64,000 bases of DNA from assembly GCF_004143485.2 (NCBI RefSeq), contig NZ_ML974133.1, forward strand, positions 285,609 through 349,608, given 5' to 3'. Positions 41,286-49,474 of this stretch are shown here, piece by piece. This DNA comes from Halorussus amylolyticus (lineage in GTDB: Archaea; Halobacteriota; Halobacteria; Halobacteriales; Haladaptataceae). The position numbers and the translations under genes are program-made. How positions within the stretch are numbered: the stretch's first letter is position 1; the number at the start of each line of letters is the position of its first letter. The notes beneath the pieces are model-generated. The model was not told the origin of the DNA and searched no databases. It worked only from the letters and a program-made list of their open reading frames with translations.

Positions 41286-41963
41286 ATGCTCGACTCCGAC
41301 ACGCTCTGTTTCGACATGTACGGGACGCTGTGTGACACCACCAGCGTCTCCGAGACTCTCAGCGCGGAACTCGACCTCCCGGCGGGATTCGTCGCCGACG
41401 TGGACGCGCTCTGGCGGCAGACTCAGCTTCGGTACGCCCAGCAGGTCGCGCTGATGGACGACTACGTCACCTTCCGAACCGTGACCGAGCGCGCGCTGGC
41501 GTACGCGCTGGACTATTACAACCTCGACCCGGACCGGTCTGCCCGCGAGCGAATCCTCGCGTCGTACGACCACCTCGAACCCTACCCGGACGCCGTAGAC
41601 GCGCTCGGACGACTCGGCGACGACCGAACTCTCGCGGTGCTGTCGAACGGCAACCCCGAGATGCTCGAAACTCTCGCCGAGAACGCGGGTCTCGCGCCCC
41701 ACCTCGACGAACTCGTGAGCGCCGACGAGGTGGCGACGTTCAAGCCCGACCCCGCGGTGTACCGCAACGCGGCCGACCGCCTCGACCGCGACCTCGGCGA
41801 CTGCGTGCTGGTCTCCTCGAACGCGTGGGACGTGGCGGGCGCGGCCAGCGCCGGGATGGCGACCGCGTGGGTAAATCGTGCTCGCGAACCGGCCGAGACC
41901 GTGGGTGGCGACGCCGACATCGCGGTCGAGTCGCTGTCTCACCTCGCGGATTCGCTGTCGTAG
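41286..41963 (+). CDS. HAD hydrolase, type II haloacid-dehalogenase subgroup
   Basis: 225 residues. Motif I FDMYGTLCD carries the nucleophile Asp (D10), with the Tyr-Gly-Thr of type II 2-haloacid dehalogenases; motif II is LAVLSNGNPEML, motif III the Lys of ATFKPDPAVYR, and motif IV SSNAWDVAGAASAGM. The SSNxWD pattern is typical of L-2-haloacid dehalogenases, though other substrates occur. Ends 37 bases before a 15-bp hairpin shared with the convergent uspA-type gene. Confidence 0.86.
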   Translation: MLDSDTLCFDMYGTLCDTTSVSETLSAELDLPAGFVADVDALWRQTQLRYAQQVALMDDYVTFRTVTERALAYALDYYNLDPDRSARERILASYDHLEPYPDAVDALGRLGDDRTLAVLSNGNPEMLETLAENAGLAPHLDELVSADEVATFKPDPAVYRNAADRLDRDLGDCVLVSSNAWDVAGAASAGMATAWVNRAREPAETVGGDADIAVESLSHLADSLS

Positions 41964-41999
41964 GACGCCTCGAAACGCGCGCCTCGACCCACTTGCACG

Positions 42000-42032
42000 G
42001 CGACTGCGGTCGCGGAACGCGACCGCAGTCGC
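42000..42032. terminator. 15-bp hairpin between convergent HAD and UspA genes
   Basis: Perfect arms 42000-42014 (GCGACTGCGGTCGCG) and 42018-42032 with loop GAA, between stops at 41963 and 42035. Confidence 0.5.
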
Positions 42033-42034
42033 AC

Positions 42035-42430
42035 TCAGCTCTCCAGTCCGCCGGTCACGAGCACCGGCCGGTCGGCCTGCAGAATTATCGACTGAGAGAC
42101 GCTCCCGAAGATGGCCTTCCCGGCGGGCGACCGCCTGCGCCCTCCGACACAGATGGCGTCGGCGTCGGCGTCCTCCGCGATGTCGAGGGCGGTCGCGGCG
42201 GGTTCACCGGTGCGCTCGGTGATTTCGAGTTCGACCCCCGCCCTCTCCAGCGCGTCCCGCGCGCGCTCGACCGACCCGAGTTCCGTCGCCGAGGCTCCTC
42301 CGTCGTCGGCGAACACGTGCAACAGCGTCGCTCGCACCTCGTCGGCGGCACAGGGCAGATTGGTGACCGCGCGCGCCTGCCGACGCGCGCGGTCTGCGTC
42401 CTCGTCGATGGCGACTACGACGTGGTACAT
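42035..42430 (-). CDS. Universal stress protein UspA family
   Basis: 131 residues, a single Usp domain. N-terminal strand VVVAIDEDADRA and ATP-loop region CVGGRRRSPAGKAIFGSVSQSI with the G-x2-G-x9-G(S/T) arrangement, then the strand DRPVLVTG. Likely an ATP-binding, stress-responsive protein, one of several in a haloarchaeon. Cytoplasmic. The first base of the stop region abuts the hairpin at 42000-42032. Confidence 0.92.
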   Translation of the reverse strand: MYHVVVAIDEDADRARRQARAVTNLPCAADEVRATLLHVFADDGGASATELGSVERARDALERAGVELEITERTGEPAATALDIAEDADADAICVGGRRRSPAGKAIFGSVSQSIILQADRPVLVTGGLES

Positions 42431-42455
42431 ACGCCCACCGACGACCGACGCCGCC

Positions 42456-42815
42456 TTATCTGTTCTCGCCGTTGCCCTCGACGCCCGTCCCGGCGGATTC
42501 AGTCTCGTTCCGCTGTCCCGCGGATTCGGCGTCGGCCCATCGAGAGACGTAGGCCACGAGCGCGAGCAGAACTCCCAGAACCAGGCCGACCGTGACCACG
42601 CCGTAGACGGCGAGACCGAGCGGCGTCGGCTGGAGTTCGACCACGCCCAGCAGTCGCACGGACGTGAGGTCCGCGGGACCGAACGTCCCGAGTATCGCGC
42701 CGACGACGCCGGTAATCGCCACGATGAGCGCGTAGAGTGCGACCACGAATCGCCGACCGCCGAACGTCCCCGTCACGAACGGAGGTCGGGACGGCAGAAG
42801 GATTAGCCTTTTCAT
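42456..42815 (-). CDS. Small membrane protein of the haloarchaeal cox-cluster type
   Basis: 119 residues, two membrane helices (about 24-46 and 74-93) and an acidic Ser/Glu/Asn tail (SAGQRNETESAGTGV). RRFVVALYALIVAITGVVGAI and VVELQPTPLGLAVYGVVTVGL match a protein that I associate with cytochrome-oxidase gene clusters of haloarchaea; the oxidase gene is 1 kb away. Exact role unknown. 22 bases separate its start from the divergent microprotein gene. Confidence 0.68.
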   Translation of the reverse strand: MKRLILLPSRPPFVTGTFGGRRFVVALYALIVAITGVVGAILGTFGPADLTSVRLLGVVELQPTPLGLAVYGVVTVGLVLGVLLALVAYVSRWADAESAGQRNETESAGTGVEGNGENR

Positions 42816-42837
42816 CCGCTCGGACCGTAGCGTCAGT

Positions 42838-42924
42838 ATGACCGAAAAAGACCTTCTCGCGCTTCTGCTCGGCGGAATCGCCCTCCTGATGTTCGCGATG
42901 GGTATCATCCTCGCGGTGACGTGA
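42838..42924 (+). CDS. 28-residue membrane microprotein
   Basis: ATG to TGA frame MTEKDLLALLLGGIALLMFAMGIILAVT; the polar first four residues are followed by one long hydrophobic helix. Its stop overlaps the GTG start of the reductase gene (GTGA), suggesting translational coupling. Far too short for standard annotation. The clean membrane helix and tight coupling argue for a real microprotein, but no family is recognised. Confidence 0.6.
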   Translation: MTEKDLLALLLGGIALLMFAMGIILAVT

Positions 42925-43775
42925 CCGTCCTCGTCACGGGCGCGACCGGCACCGTCGGGTCCCACGTGGTCGAAGCCCTCGTCGAGCGCGGCGCGGAGGT
43001 CCGGGCGGGCGTGCGCGACCCCGCGAGCGCGCGCGACCGATTCCCCGAACCGGTCGAACTCGTCGCGTTCGACTTCACCAAACCCGAGACGTACGGCTTC
43101 GCGCTGGACGGTGTCGAGCGACTGTTTCTGGTTCGGCCGCCGGCGATGTCCCGAGTCGGCCGCCACCTCCTGCCGTTCGTGGACGCGGCTCTCAGGACCG
43201 GCGTCGGTCGAATCGCGTACCTCTCGGTCCTCGGCGCACAACACAACCCCCTGCTTCCCCACCGACGGGTCGAGCGCCACCTCGAATCCGCCGGGGTGGA
43301 CTACACCATCCTCCGGGCGTCGTTCTTCATGCAGAACCTCGCGGAAGTCCACCGGCCCGAAATCGCCGACAGCGACGAACTCCTCGTCCCGGCGGGCGAC
43401 GGCACGACCAGTTTCGTGGACGCCCGCGACGTCGCCGCGGCCGCCGCGACGGTGCTGACCGAACCCGGCCACCGGAACCGCGCGTACGACATCACCGGAC
43501 CTGAGGCGCTCGACTACGACGAAGTCGCGACCGTGTTCACCGACGTTCTCGGCCGCCGAATCGAGTACGCCGACCCCTCGATTCCCGAGTTCGCGTGGCA
43601 CATGACTCGCAGAGGCTTCGACATCGGCTACGTCGCGGTGATGGTCGCGATTTACACCACCGCGCGCCTCGGACTCGCCGACCGCGTGACCGACGACTTT
43701 TCGCGGGTGGTCGGCCGGGAACCGCGGACGCTCCGGGAGTTCGTCGCCGATTACGCCGATAGCTTTCGGGCGTAG
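42921..43775 (+). CDS. NmrA-like/SDR NAD(P)-binding protein
   Basis: 284 residues from a GTG start overlapping the microprotein stop. Nucleotide motif VLVTGATGTVGSHVV, then LFLVRPPAMSRVGRHL, RRVERHLESAGVDYTILRAS and FVDARDVAAAAATVL, the pattern of atypical SDRs of the NmrA/quinone-reductase 2 kind, which may sense or use NADPH and often lack the YxxxK pair. Substrate unknown. The last codons and stop are inside a perfect 34-bp palindrome. Confidence 0.83.
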   Translation: MTVLVTGATGTVGSHVVEALVERGAEVRAGVRDPASARDRFPEPVELVAFDFTKPETYGFALDGVERLFLVRPPAMSRVGRHLLPFVDAALRTGVGRIAYLSVLGAQHNPLLPHRRVERHLESAGVDYTILRASFFMQNLAEVHRPEIADSDELLVPAGDGTTSFVDARDVAAAAATVLTEPGHRNRAYDITGPEALDYDEVATVFTDVLGRRIEYADPSIPEFAWHMTRRGFDIGYVAVMVAIYTTARLGLADRVTDDFSRVVGREPRTLREFVADYADSFRA

Positions 43776-43795
43776 CCGCGGCTACGCCCGAAAGC
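43762..43795. terminator. Perfect 34-bp palindrome spanning the reductase stop codon
   Basis: Arms 43762-43778 (GCTTTCGGGCGTAGCCG) and 43779-43795 are exact complements without a spacer; the stop TAG is at 43773-43775. The opposite-strand oxidase gene ends 74 bases further on. Confidence 0.55.
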
Positions 43796-43868
43796 GGTCG
43801 GTGGAAAACGCGAGACGTGAGCGGTCGATAAACAGCGCGAAAATCGCAAAAATGGCTGAGTCGCCGCG

Positions 43869-45677
43869 CTACTCGTCGGCGGTCGTGTCGCTAACCCTAT
43901 CGCCGTCGGACAGTTCTTCGCCGCCGTCGGTCGCGACTTCCTCGCCGCCGTCGGTGACCGCCATCTCCTGTTTGCGCTCGAACCACGTCCACTCCTTCGT
44001 GAGCAGGCCGTCGTCTTCGAGGTCCCACGGGTCGCTCGACGTGATTTTGGGGCCTTCGAGCCACGAGGTCACGATGTTCCAGACGAAGATGAGCTGGCCG
44101 AGACCCATGATGAACGCGCCCACCGTCGCGAGCAGGTGGAGGTTGGTGAACAGCGACACCAGTTCCGGGTTGTCGAACACGTAGGTCGCGTACCGGCGGG
44201 GCATCCCGCCGTAGCCGAGGAACAGCATGGCGAAGAAGGTCACGTTCGACCCTATCATCGTGAGCCAGAAGTGTATCTTCGCCAGCGTGCGCTGGTACAT
44301 GCGACCGGTGTACAGCGGGAACCAGTAGTAGATGCCCGCGAACCCGGCGACTGCGATGGCCCCCATCACGATGAAGTGGAAGTGACCCACGACGTAGTAG
44401 GTGTCGTGGAGCACGAGGTCGACCGGAATCGACGCGAGGAAGATACCGGTGACGCCGCCGATGATGAAGTTCTGGACGAACCCGATGCAGAACAGCATCG
44501 GCGCGGCGAGTCGGAGCCGACCGTTCCACATCGTGGTGATCCAGTTGAACACCTTGACCGCGCTCGGGACCGCGATGGCGAGTGAAACGGCCATGAACGA
44601 CGCCCGAATCCGCGGGTCCATGCCCGTGCTGAACATGTGGTGTGCCCACACGCCGAAGCTCAGCACGCCGATTGCGAGCGTCGAGTAGACGACGAACTTG
44701 AATCCGAACAGCTTCCGACCCGCGAACCGCGGGAGGATGAGGCTGACGAGGCCCATCGGCGGCAGGACCAGAATGTAGACCTCGGGGTGACCGAAGAACC
44801 AGAACAGGTGCTGCCAGAGCATCGCGCCGCCGCCCTCGACGGCGAAGAACGTCGTCCCGAAGTTGCGGTCAAGCAGGAGCATCACGAGCGCGCTCCCGAG
44901 CAGCGGGAACGAGAACAGAATCAGCCCCGACTGGGTTATCATCGTCCACGAGAAGATGTCGAGCTTCTCCCAGCCGACATCCTCGCCGCGCTCGGTGAAC
45001 ACGGTCGCGATGAAGTTTATCGCGCCCATCGTCGCCGACACCCCCGAGAGGTGAAGTCCGAGCAGCATCAGGTCCACGCCCGGATTCGCCTGTTCGACCG
45101 ACAGCGGCGTGTACATCGTCCAGCTCGTCTCGGCCGCGCTGATTCCGATGTCCGTCGCCGCGAGCGGGAACCCAATCCAGATGAGGACCGCCGCGGGCGG
45201 GAGGAGCCAGAACGCGATGGCGTTGATGCGCGGGAACGCCATGTCGTCCGCGCCGATGAGCAGCGGAATAAAGTAGTTCCCGAACGCCGCGATGATGGGC
45301 GTCCCGAACAGGAACAGCATCGTGATGCCGTGGGTCGTCAGCAGGGCGTTGTAGAAGTTCGCCCCGATGATTGCCTCCTCGGGCACCGCGAGTTCGGTCC
45401 GCATCAGGAGGACCGCGATGCCCCCCCACGCGAACGCGATGAGTCCGTAGAGACCGTAGAGCATTCCGATGTCCTTGTGGTCTACGGTCGTGAGCCAGCG
45501 GATGAGTCCCGCGGGTTTCTCGTGGTGTACCTGTCCAGTCTGTTCGCCGACGTATCCCCCACCGCCCGCGAGGGGCGTGTACGATCGCCAGTTCTCCAGT
45601 CGCGTGAGGAACGCGGCGACCGCCAAGAGGAACACCCCCATGACGACGGTGAGTGCTATCTGCCCGGCTTCTACCAT
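43869..45677 (-). CDS. ctaD: Cytochrome c oxidase subunit I (heme-copper terminal oxidase)
   Basis: 602 residues with twelve main membrane helices. Metal ligands are visible: H116 (TTHGITM, heme a), H297 and cross-linked Y301 in GHPEVYI (CuB), HH 346-347, and H432/H434 in GHFHF for the two hemes. E299 follows the usual proton-channel position. It reduces O2 to water in the membrane and pumps protons. The C-terminal tail is long and acidic. Subunit II and III genes are not here. Two cox-type small proteins follow across a sulfatase on the opposite strand. Confidence 0.97.
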   Translation of the reverse strand: MVEAGQIALTVVMGVFLLAVAAFLTRLENWRSYTPLAGGGGYVGEQTGQVHHEKPAGLIRWLTTVDHKDIGMLYGLYGLIAFAWGGIAVLLMRTELAVPEEAIIGANFYNALLTTHGITMLFLFGTPIIAAFGNYFIPLLIGADDMAFPRINAIAFWLLPPAAVLIWIGFPLAATDIGISAAETSWTMYTPLSVEQANPGVDLMLLGLHLSGVSATMGAINFIATVFTERGEDVGWEKLDIFSWTMITQSGLILFSFPLLGSALVMLLLDRNFGTTFFAVEGGGAMLWQHLFWFFGHPEVYILVLPPMGLVSLILPRFAGRKLFGFKFVVYSTLAIGVLSFGVWAHHMFSTGMDPRIRASFMAVSLAIAVPSAVKVFNWITTMWNGRLRLAAPMLFCIGFVQNFIIGGVTGIFLASIPVDLVLHDTYYVVGHFHFIVMGAIAVAGFAGIYYWFPLYTGRMYQRTLAKIHFWLTMIGSNVTFFAMLFLGYGGMPRRYATYVFDNPELVSLFTNLHLLATVGAFIMGLGQLIFVWNIVTSWLEGPKITSSDPWDLEDDGLLTKEWTWFERKQEMAVTDGGEEVATDGGEELSDGDRVSDTTADE

Positions 45678-46002
45678 ACCGGACGGTCAGGACTACAAGG
45701 TAAAGAAAGGTTAGGTTCCGTCGCCGCGAACTCCCGGTCCGATTACGCCGAAAAAGGGCCGGAGGGCGGACGGCACCGCTCGCTCGGCGAGCGGTGCCGA
45801 GAGCTCGTTTCGAGCAGTCGTCAGGTCGAGAACGCGAAGCTTGTTCACGGAAGGTCGCCACCACACCGGGAGAAACGAGCCGATTCGGTCCGTCCGCGAT
45901 GCGGTCGCTCCCGACTCGTAACGGGGAGTGTGACCGAACCGTTGGGTTTTTGCCCACTACGGCCGTCTTCAGGCCCGAAGTTATCTCAATCGGAGGATAC
46001 TA
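45678..46002. other. 325-base divergent region between oxidase and sulfatase genes
   Basis: Contains a hairpin (arms 45771-45783 and 45787-45799, loop TCG) and, just before the sulfatase, the ribosome-binding sequence GGAGG (45991-45995, 7 bases before the ATG). No gene or mobile-element end was found. GTTGGGTTTTTGCCC (about 45941-45955) is the only T-rich run. Confidence 0.5.
45771..45799. repeat. 13-bp hairpin in the ctaD/sulfatase divergent region
   Basis: CGGCACCGCTCGC at 45771-45783 pairs perfectly with 45787-45799 around TCG. It lies 94 bases upstream of the ctaD start. Confidence 0.7.
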
Positions 46003-47379
46003 ATGCACACGATTCTCATCACTGTCGATTCGCTCCGTGCCGACCACCTCGGTCAGTACGGCTACGAACGCGACACGATGCCGGTGCTCGATAGACTGAC
46101 GACAGAGGGTACTCGCTTCGACGCCGCGTTCTCGAGCGCGCCTTACACTCGCATCTCGATTCCGTCGTTCCAGACCTCGCAGTTTCTCGCCTACGACGAA
46201 CTCGACGACCTCCCGACCATCGCGTCCGTCCTCGGCGACTCCGGTGTGAAGACCGCCGCGGTCGGCACGCAGACCGGCGTGGGTCTCGTCGATGGGGACT
46301 TTCGATTCGAGGAGAATATCGACCTCGGTCGGGACGACTACTACGACGATGCCAACAACGACCAGTCGTTGGGCGACCGACTGAGCCACCGCGTGGACCG
46401 ACTGGCTTCGCGAATCGGTCCCCTCTTGCGGAAAGTGGAGCCGGTGTACCAACTCGCAGACGATGTTTACCGACGGGTGTTCCCGACTCCCGATTTCCAG
46501 TATCTCGGGTACACGAGCGCCGAGGAAGTCACCGATACCGCGGTCTCGTGGCTCGACGCCAACCACGACGAGGAGTTCTTTCTCTGGGTCCACTACATGG
46601 AGGCCCACCGACCCTACGGCGTCCACGACGACGACCCACAGTATCTCGACGGCCCAATCGACACCGACCGAATCAAAGACCTGATGAAGACCGCCGGAAC
46701 GGCACCCGACGATATCTCGGAGTCCGAACGTCGGCTTCTGAAGGACCTCTACGACTCGGACCTCCGATACTGCTCGCGCCATCTCGAACGACTGTTCGAC
46801 GCGATGGCCGACCTCGGGATTTGGGACGACGCGAACGTCCTCTTTTCGAGCGACCACGGCGAGGAGTTCTACGAACACGGGCGCTACTTCCACCGAAACT
46901 ACCCCTACGACGAGCTGATACACGTTCCGTTACTCGCCAAGCGTGCGGGTTCCGACCGCGGGGATTCGACCGCGGTCGAATCCCCGCGTACGCTCCTCGA
47001 TTTGGCACCGACCATCTGTGAGTGCCACGACGTCGACCCCGAGGAGTTCGACTTCGAAGGCGAACCGCTGTTCGAGGACGGGGACCGCCGGGTCGTGGCG
47101 CTCGGCTCCGGGCGACCCGACGACGAACAGGTGGTAGCGGGTCGCTGGGACGGATGGAAGTTCATCTACGACGACGACTCGGTTCAGTTGTACGACCTCG
47201 AAGCCGACACCGGTGAAACCGACAACGTGGCCGACGACCATCCCGAAGTCGTTCGGGAGTTCCGTGACGAGATTCCGGACTACCTCTTCGACCGTGAAGA
47301 CGAACGGCTTCGCGACCCGGTGGACGACGTGGACAAAAAGCAGTTGGAAGCGCTCGGCTATATGGAGTTGACGGAGTAG
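46003..47379 (+). CDS. Sulfatase / alkaline-phosphatase-superfamily hydrolase
   Basis: 458 residues. The N-terminus ITVDSLRADHLGQYG with the metal-binding Asp residues and the later SSDHGEEFYEHG are diagnostic of the alkaline phosphatase superfamily. The nucleophile region SSAPYTRISIPSF has Thr (T49) where true sulfatases have a Cys or Ser in C/S-x-P-x-R; that resembles phosphoglycerol-transferase-like members. It probably acts on cell-surface sulfated or phosphorylated sugars. A GGAGG precedes the ATG. It is less GC-rich and sits within the cox cluster on the other strand. Confidence 0.83.
   Translation: MHTILITVDSLRADHLGQYGYERDTMPVLDRLTTEGTRFDAAFSSAPYTRISIPSFQTSQFLAYDELDDLPTIASVLGDSGVKTAAVGTQTGVGLVDGDFRFEENIDLGRDDYYDDANNDQSLGDRLSHRVDRLASRIGPLLRKVEPVYQLADDVYRRVFPTPDFQYLGYTSAEEVTDTAVSWLDANHDEEFFLWVHYMEAHRPYGVHDDDPQYLDGPIDTDRIKDLMKTAGTAPDDISESERRLLKDLYDSDLRYCSRHLERLFDAMADLGIWDDANVLFSSDHGEEFYEHGRYFHRNYPYDELIHVPLLAKRAGSDRGDSTAVESPRTLLDLAPTICECHDVDPEEFDFEGEPLFEDGDRRVVALGSGRPDDEQVVAGRWDGWKFIYDDDSVQLYDLEADTGETDNVADDHPEVVREFRDEIPDYLFDREDERLRDPVDDVDKKQLEALGYMELTE
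46957..46988. repeat. Perfect 32-bp palindrome inside the sulfatase gene
   Basis: Arms 46957-46972 (CGCGGGGATTCGACCG) and 46973-46988 are exact reverse complements. It encodes the variable stretch RGDSTAVESP, so it is not dictated by a conserved protein motif. Confidence 0.9.
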
Positions 47380-47382
47380 CGT

Positions 47383-47661
47383 TTACTCCTCGATTGCGGC
47401 TTCGCCACCGGCTTCGAGTTCTGCCTCCGCGTCGCTCTCGCTTTCGGCGCCCTCGATGAGGTCGGCCGCGATGTACGTGAGGTACGCCAACAGGACGAGC
47501 GGAACGATGAGCAGCGCGTACGCGATGGCCGAGGTCAGCCCTTCGATTTCCCACGGTGTCGCGACCGTGAAGAACACGATGAAAAAGCCCATGATGACCA
47601 GCGGGATGATGTTGACCGAGATGTCGAGCCACGTCTCGCGTTCGAAGATGGGGGTTGCCAT
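47383..47661 (-). CDS. Small membrane protein of the cox cluster (DUF6684-like)
   Basis: 92 residues: short N-terminal ERETWLDISVNI, two membrane helices (about 17-35 and 44-65) and an acidic Ala/Glu-rich tail. I associate this protein with haloarchaeal cytochrome-oxidase gene clusters (DUF6684 type). It likely assists oxidase assembly or is an accessory subunit, both unproven. The stop lies 3 bases from the sulfatase stop, which now separates it from ctaD. Confidence 0.72.
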   Translation of the reverse strand: MATPIFERETWLDISVNIIPLVIMGFFIVFFTVATPWEIEGLTSAIAYALLIVPLVLLAYLTYIAADLIEGAESESDAEAELEAGGEAAIEE

Positions 47662-47706
47662 ACCCGGGCGTAGTCACGCGGGCATCAAATAGATTGTCGA
47701 TTCGAG

Positions 47707-48066
47707 CTACACCGCTTCGGGTTCCCAGACCGACCCGAACACGCCCGCGAACAGCACGAGGAGACCGCCGACGAGAATCGCAAGCCCCCGCAGGCGAATT
47801 GCGTCGGTCGTCGTGAGCGCTACCGCACCGCCCGCGGCCAGACAGAACACCGACGCCACGACGAGTCCCTTCCACGGCGACGCGACGTACCCCGATTCTG
47901 TGAGAATGCCCACGACGCTCCCGACGAACAGCAACAGGCCGCCGACCGCGACGGGAAACAGCGCCATCACGATGCCGACCTCGAAAATGGCGAGACCGAA
48001 CGCGACGAACACCGGCCACGGACTCGCCTTCCGATACTCGTCGCTCAGCCCGGGTTGTTCGTCCAT
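47707..48066 (-). CDS. Small membrane protein of the cox cluster (DUF7541-like)
   Basis: 119 residues with four hydrophobic helices (about 17-33, 38-54, 66-84, 92-110) behind a short polar N-terminus with EYRKASPWPVFVAFG. Pattern and place match an oxidase-linked small protein of haloarchaea. Transcribed in the same direction and 45 bases ahead of the preceding small protein, so they probably form one transcript. Function unknown. Confidence 0.7.
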   Translation of the reverse strand: MDEQPGLSDEYRKASPWPVFVAFGLAIFEVGIVMALFPVAVGGLLLFVGSVVGILTESGYVASPWKGLVVASVFCLAAGGAVALTTTDAIRLRGLAILVGGLLVLFAGVFGSVWEPEAV

Positions 48067-48170
48067 ACGGGGAGATGAGTTCGGGGTGGACTAAAGCGCT
48101 CCGACTGCGGATTTGGGGCGTTCGGAGGACCGCAACCACATTTATCCGTCAGGACGAATCACCCACGACT

Positions 48171-48452
48171 ATGACCGCGGACCGAACTCGCGCACGCGTC
48201 TTCGTCTCCGGAACCGTACAGGGCGTCTACTACCGGGCGAACACCCGCGACACCGCCCGTGAAAAGGACATCGACGGCTGGGTCCGAAACCTCGCGGACG
48301 GCCGGGTCGAAGCCGTCTTCGAAGGCCCGGAGGACACCGTTGCGGAGATGGTCGAGTGGTGTCACACCGGAAGCCCCGCCGCCGACGTGGACGACGTGGA
48401 AGTCGAGTACGCCGACCCCGAGGGCGAGGACGGCTTCCGGATTCGGCGGTAG
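48171..48452 (+). CDS. acyP: Acylphosphatase
   Basis: 93 residues, the standard single alpha/beta domain. Catalytic Arg (R22, in VQGVYYRANT) and Asn (N40, in DGWVRNLADG) are both present, with GRVEAVFEGPEDTVAEM. It hydrolyses acyl phosphates such as 1,3-bisphosphoglycerate and carbamoyl phosphate. A TATA-like TTTATCC at 48141-48147 lies 30 bases before the ATG, so the mRNA is probably leaderless; the upstream part of the frame is rejected. It ends 6 bases from the convergent dehydrogenase. Confidence 0.95.
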   Translation: MTADRTRARVFVSGTVQGVYYRANTRDTAREKDIDGWVRNLADGRVEAVFEGPEDTVAEMVEWCHTGSPAADVDDVEVEYADPEGEDGFRIRR

Positions 48453-48458
48453 GCCGTC

Positions 48459-49364
48459 CTACTCGTCGATGCGGGCCTCGGTTCCCGCGAGCAGCTCGAC
48501 CACCTGCATCACGCCCGAATTGTCGTCCCGGCCCATCCCGTTGGCTTCCATCGACTTGTACATCTCGTGTGTGACCTCGGTGATTGGCATCGGCGACCCG
48601 AACGCCTCGCCCGCGTCGGTCGCGATGCGGAGGTCCTTGTACTGATAGCTCGCGAAGAATCCGGGGTCGAACTCGCCGCGAATCATCTGGGGCGCGCGAT
48701 TGTCGAGCGCCCAACAGCCCGCGGCCCCGCCGCTGATGGCGTCCACGACGGCTTGGAGGTCCGCGCCCGCCTTCTCGGCGAAGACGAGCGCCTCGCTGAT
48801 GGCCTCCATCGTGTTCGCCACGACGATTTGGTTGCACGCTTTCGTGACCTGTCCCGACCCGGACGGCCCGCAGTGGGTGACGGTCTCGCCCATCACGTCG
48901 AGGAGGTCCCGATGGGTGGCCAGCACGTCGGCGTCGCCGCCGACCATGATGGAGAGCGTGCCGTCTATCGCGCCCTCCTCGCCCCCGCTTATCGGCGCGT
49001 CGAGCATCTCGACGCCCATCTCCGCGAGGTCTTCGGCGAGGTCCTCGGTCACGGTCGGCGAGATGGTGGACATGTCGATGACCGTCTCGCCGCCGTCGAG
49101 GCCCGCGATGATGGCGTCCTCGGCGCGCATCACGTCGGCGACGACGTCGGAGTCCGGCAGGCACGTGATTACCACGTCCGCGCGCGATGCCGCCTCTTTC
49201 GCCGTATCCGCGCCGTCGCCGCCGTATTCCACGATTTCCTCGACCGGCTCCTGCGAGCGATTGTGCCCGACGACGGGGTAGCCCGCGTCGAGGAGGTTCT
49301 TCGCCATCGGTTTGCCCATGAGTCCGAGCCCGACGAAGCCGACCGTGTTCTGTGACTGTGACAT
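48459..49364 (-). CDS. 3-Hydroxyisobutyrate/2-hydroxy-3-oxopropionate dehydrogenase family
   Basis: 301 residues. N-terminal NAD(P) motif GFVGLGLMGKPMAKNLLDAG, the substrate motif DAPISGGEEGA, the catalytic Lys in GQVTKACNQIV, and the second helical domain. Family members act on 3-hydroxyisobutyrate (valine breakdown), tartronate semialdehyde or related beta-hydroxyacids; the residues visible do not separate them. Cytoplasmic. Convergent with acyP. Confidence 0.9.
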   Translation of the reverse strand: MSQSQNTVGFVGLGLMGKPMAKNLLDAGYPVVGHNRSQEPVEEIVEYGGDGADTAKEAASRADVVITCLPDSDVVADVMRAEDAIIAGLDGGETVIDMSTISPTVTEDLAEDLAEMGVEMLDAPISGGEEGAIDGTLSIMVGGDADVLATHRDLLDVMGETVTHCGPSGSGQVTKACNQIVVANTMEAISEALVFAEKAGADLQAVVDAISGGAAGCWALDNRAPQMIRGEFDPGFFASYQYKDLRIATDAGEAFGSPMPITEVTHEMYKSMEANGMGRDDNSGVMQVVELLAGTEARIDE

Positions 49365-49474
49365 GCTCTAACGTGCGTGGCCGATTCTCAAAAGGCTACC
49401 CGTACCGGAAGGGGCGGCGTCCGAATCGACCGCGAACCGGGCCGCTTTTACCGTGCGCCGGGCTACTGGGAGGT

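Noticed and set aside
43801..44184. Plus-strand frame opposite the oxidase C-terminus
   Set aside because: Antisense shadow of the subunit I tail; no independent signals.
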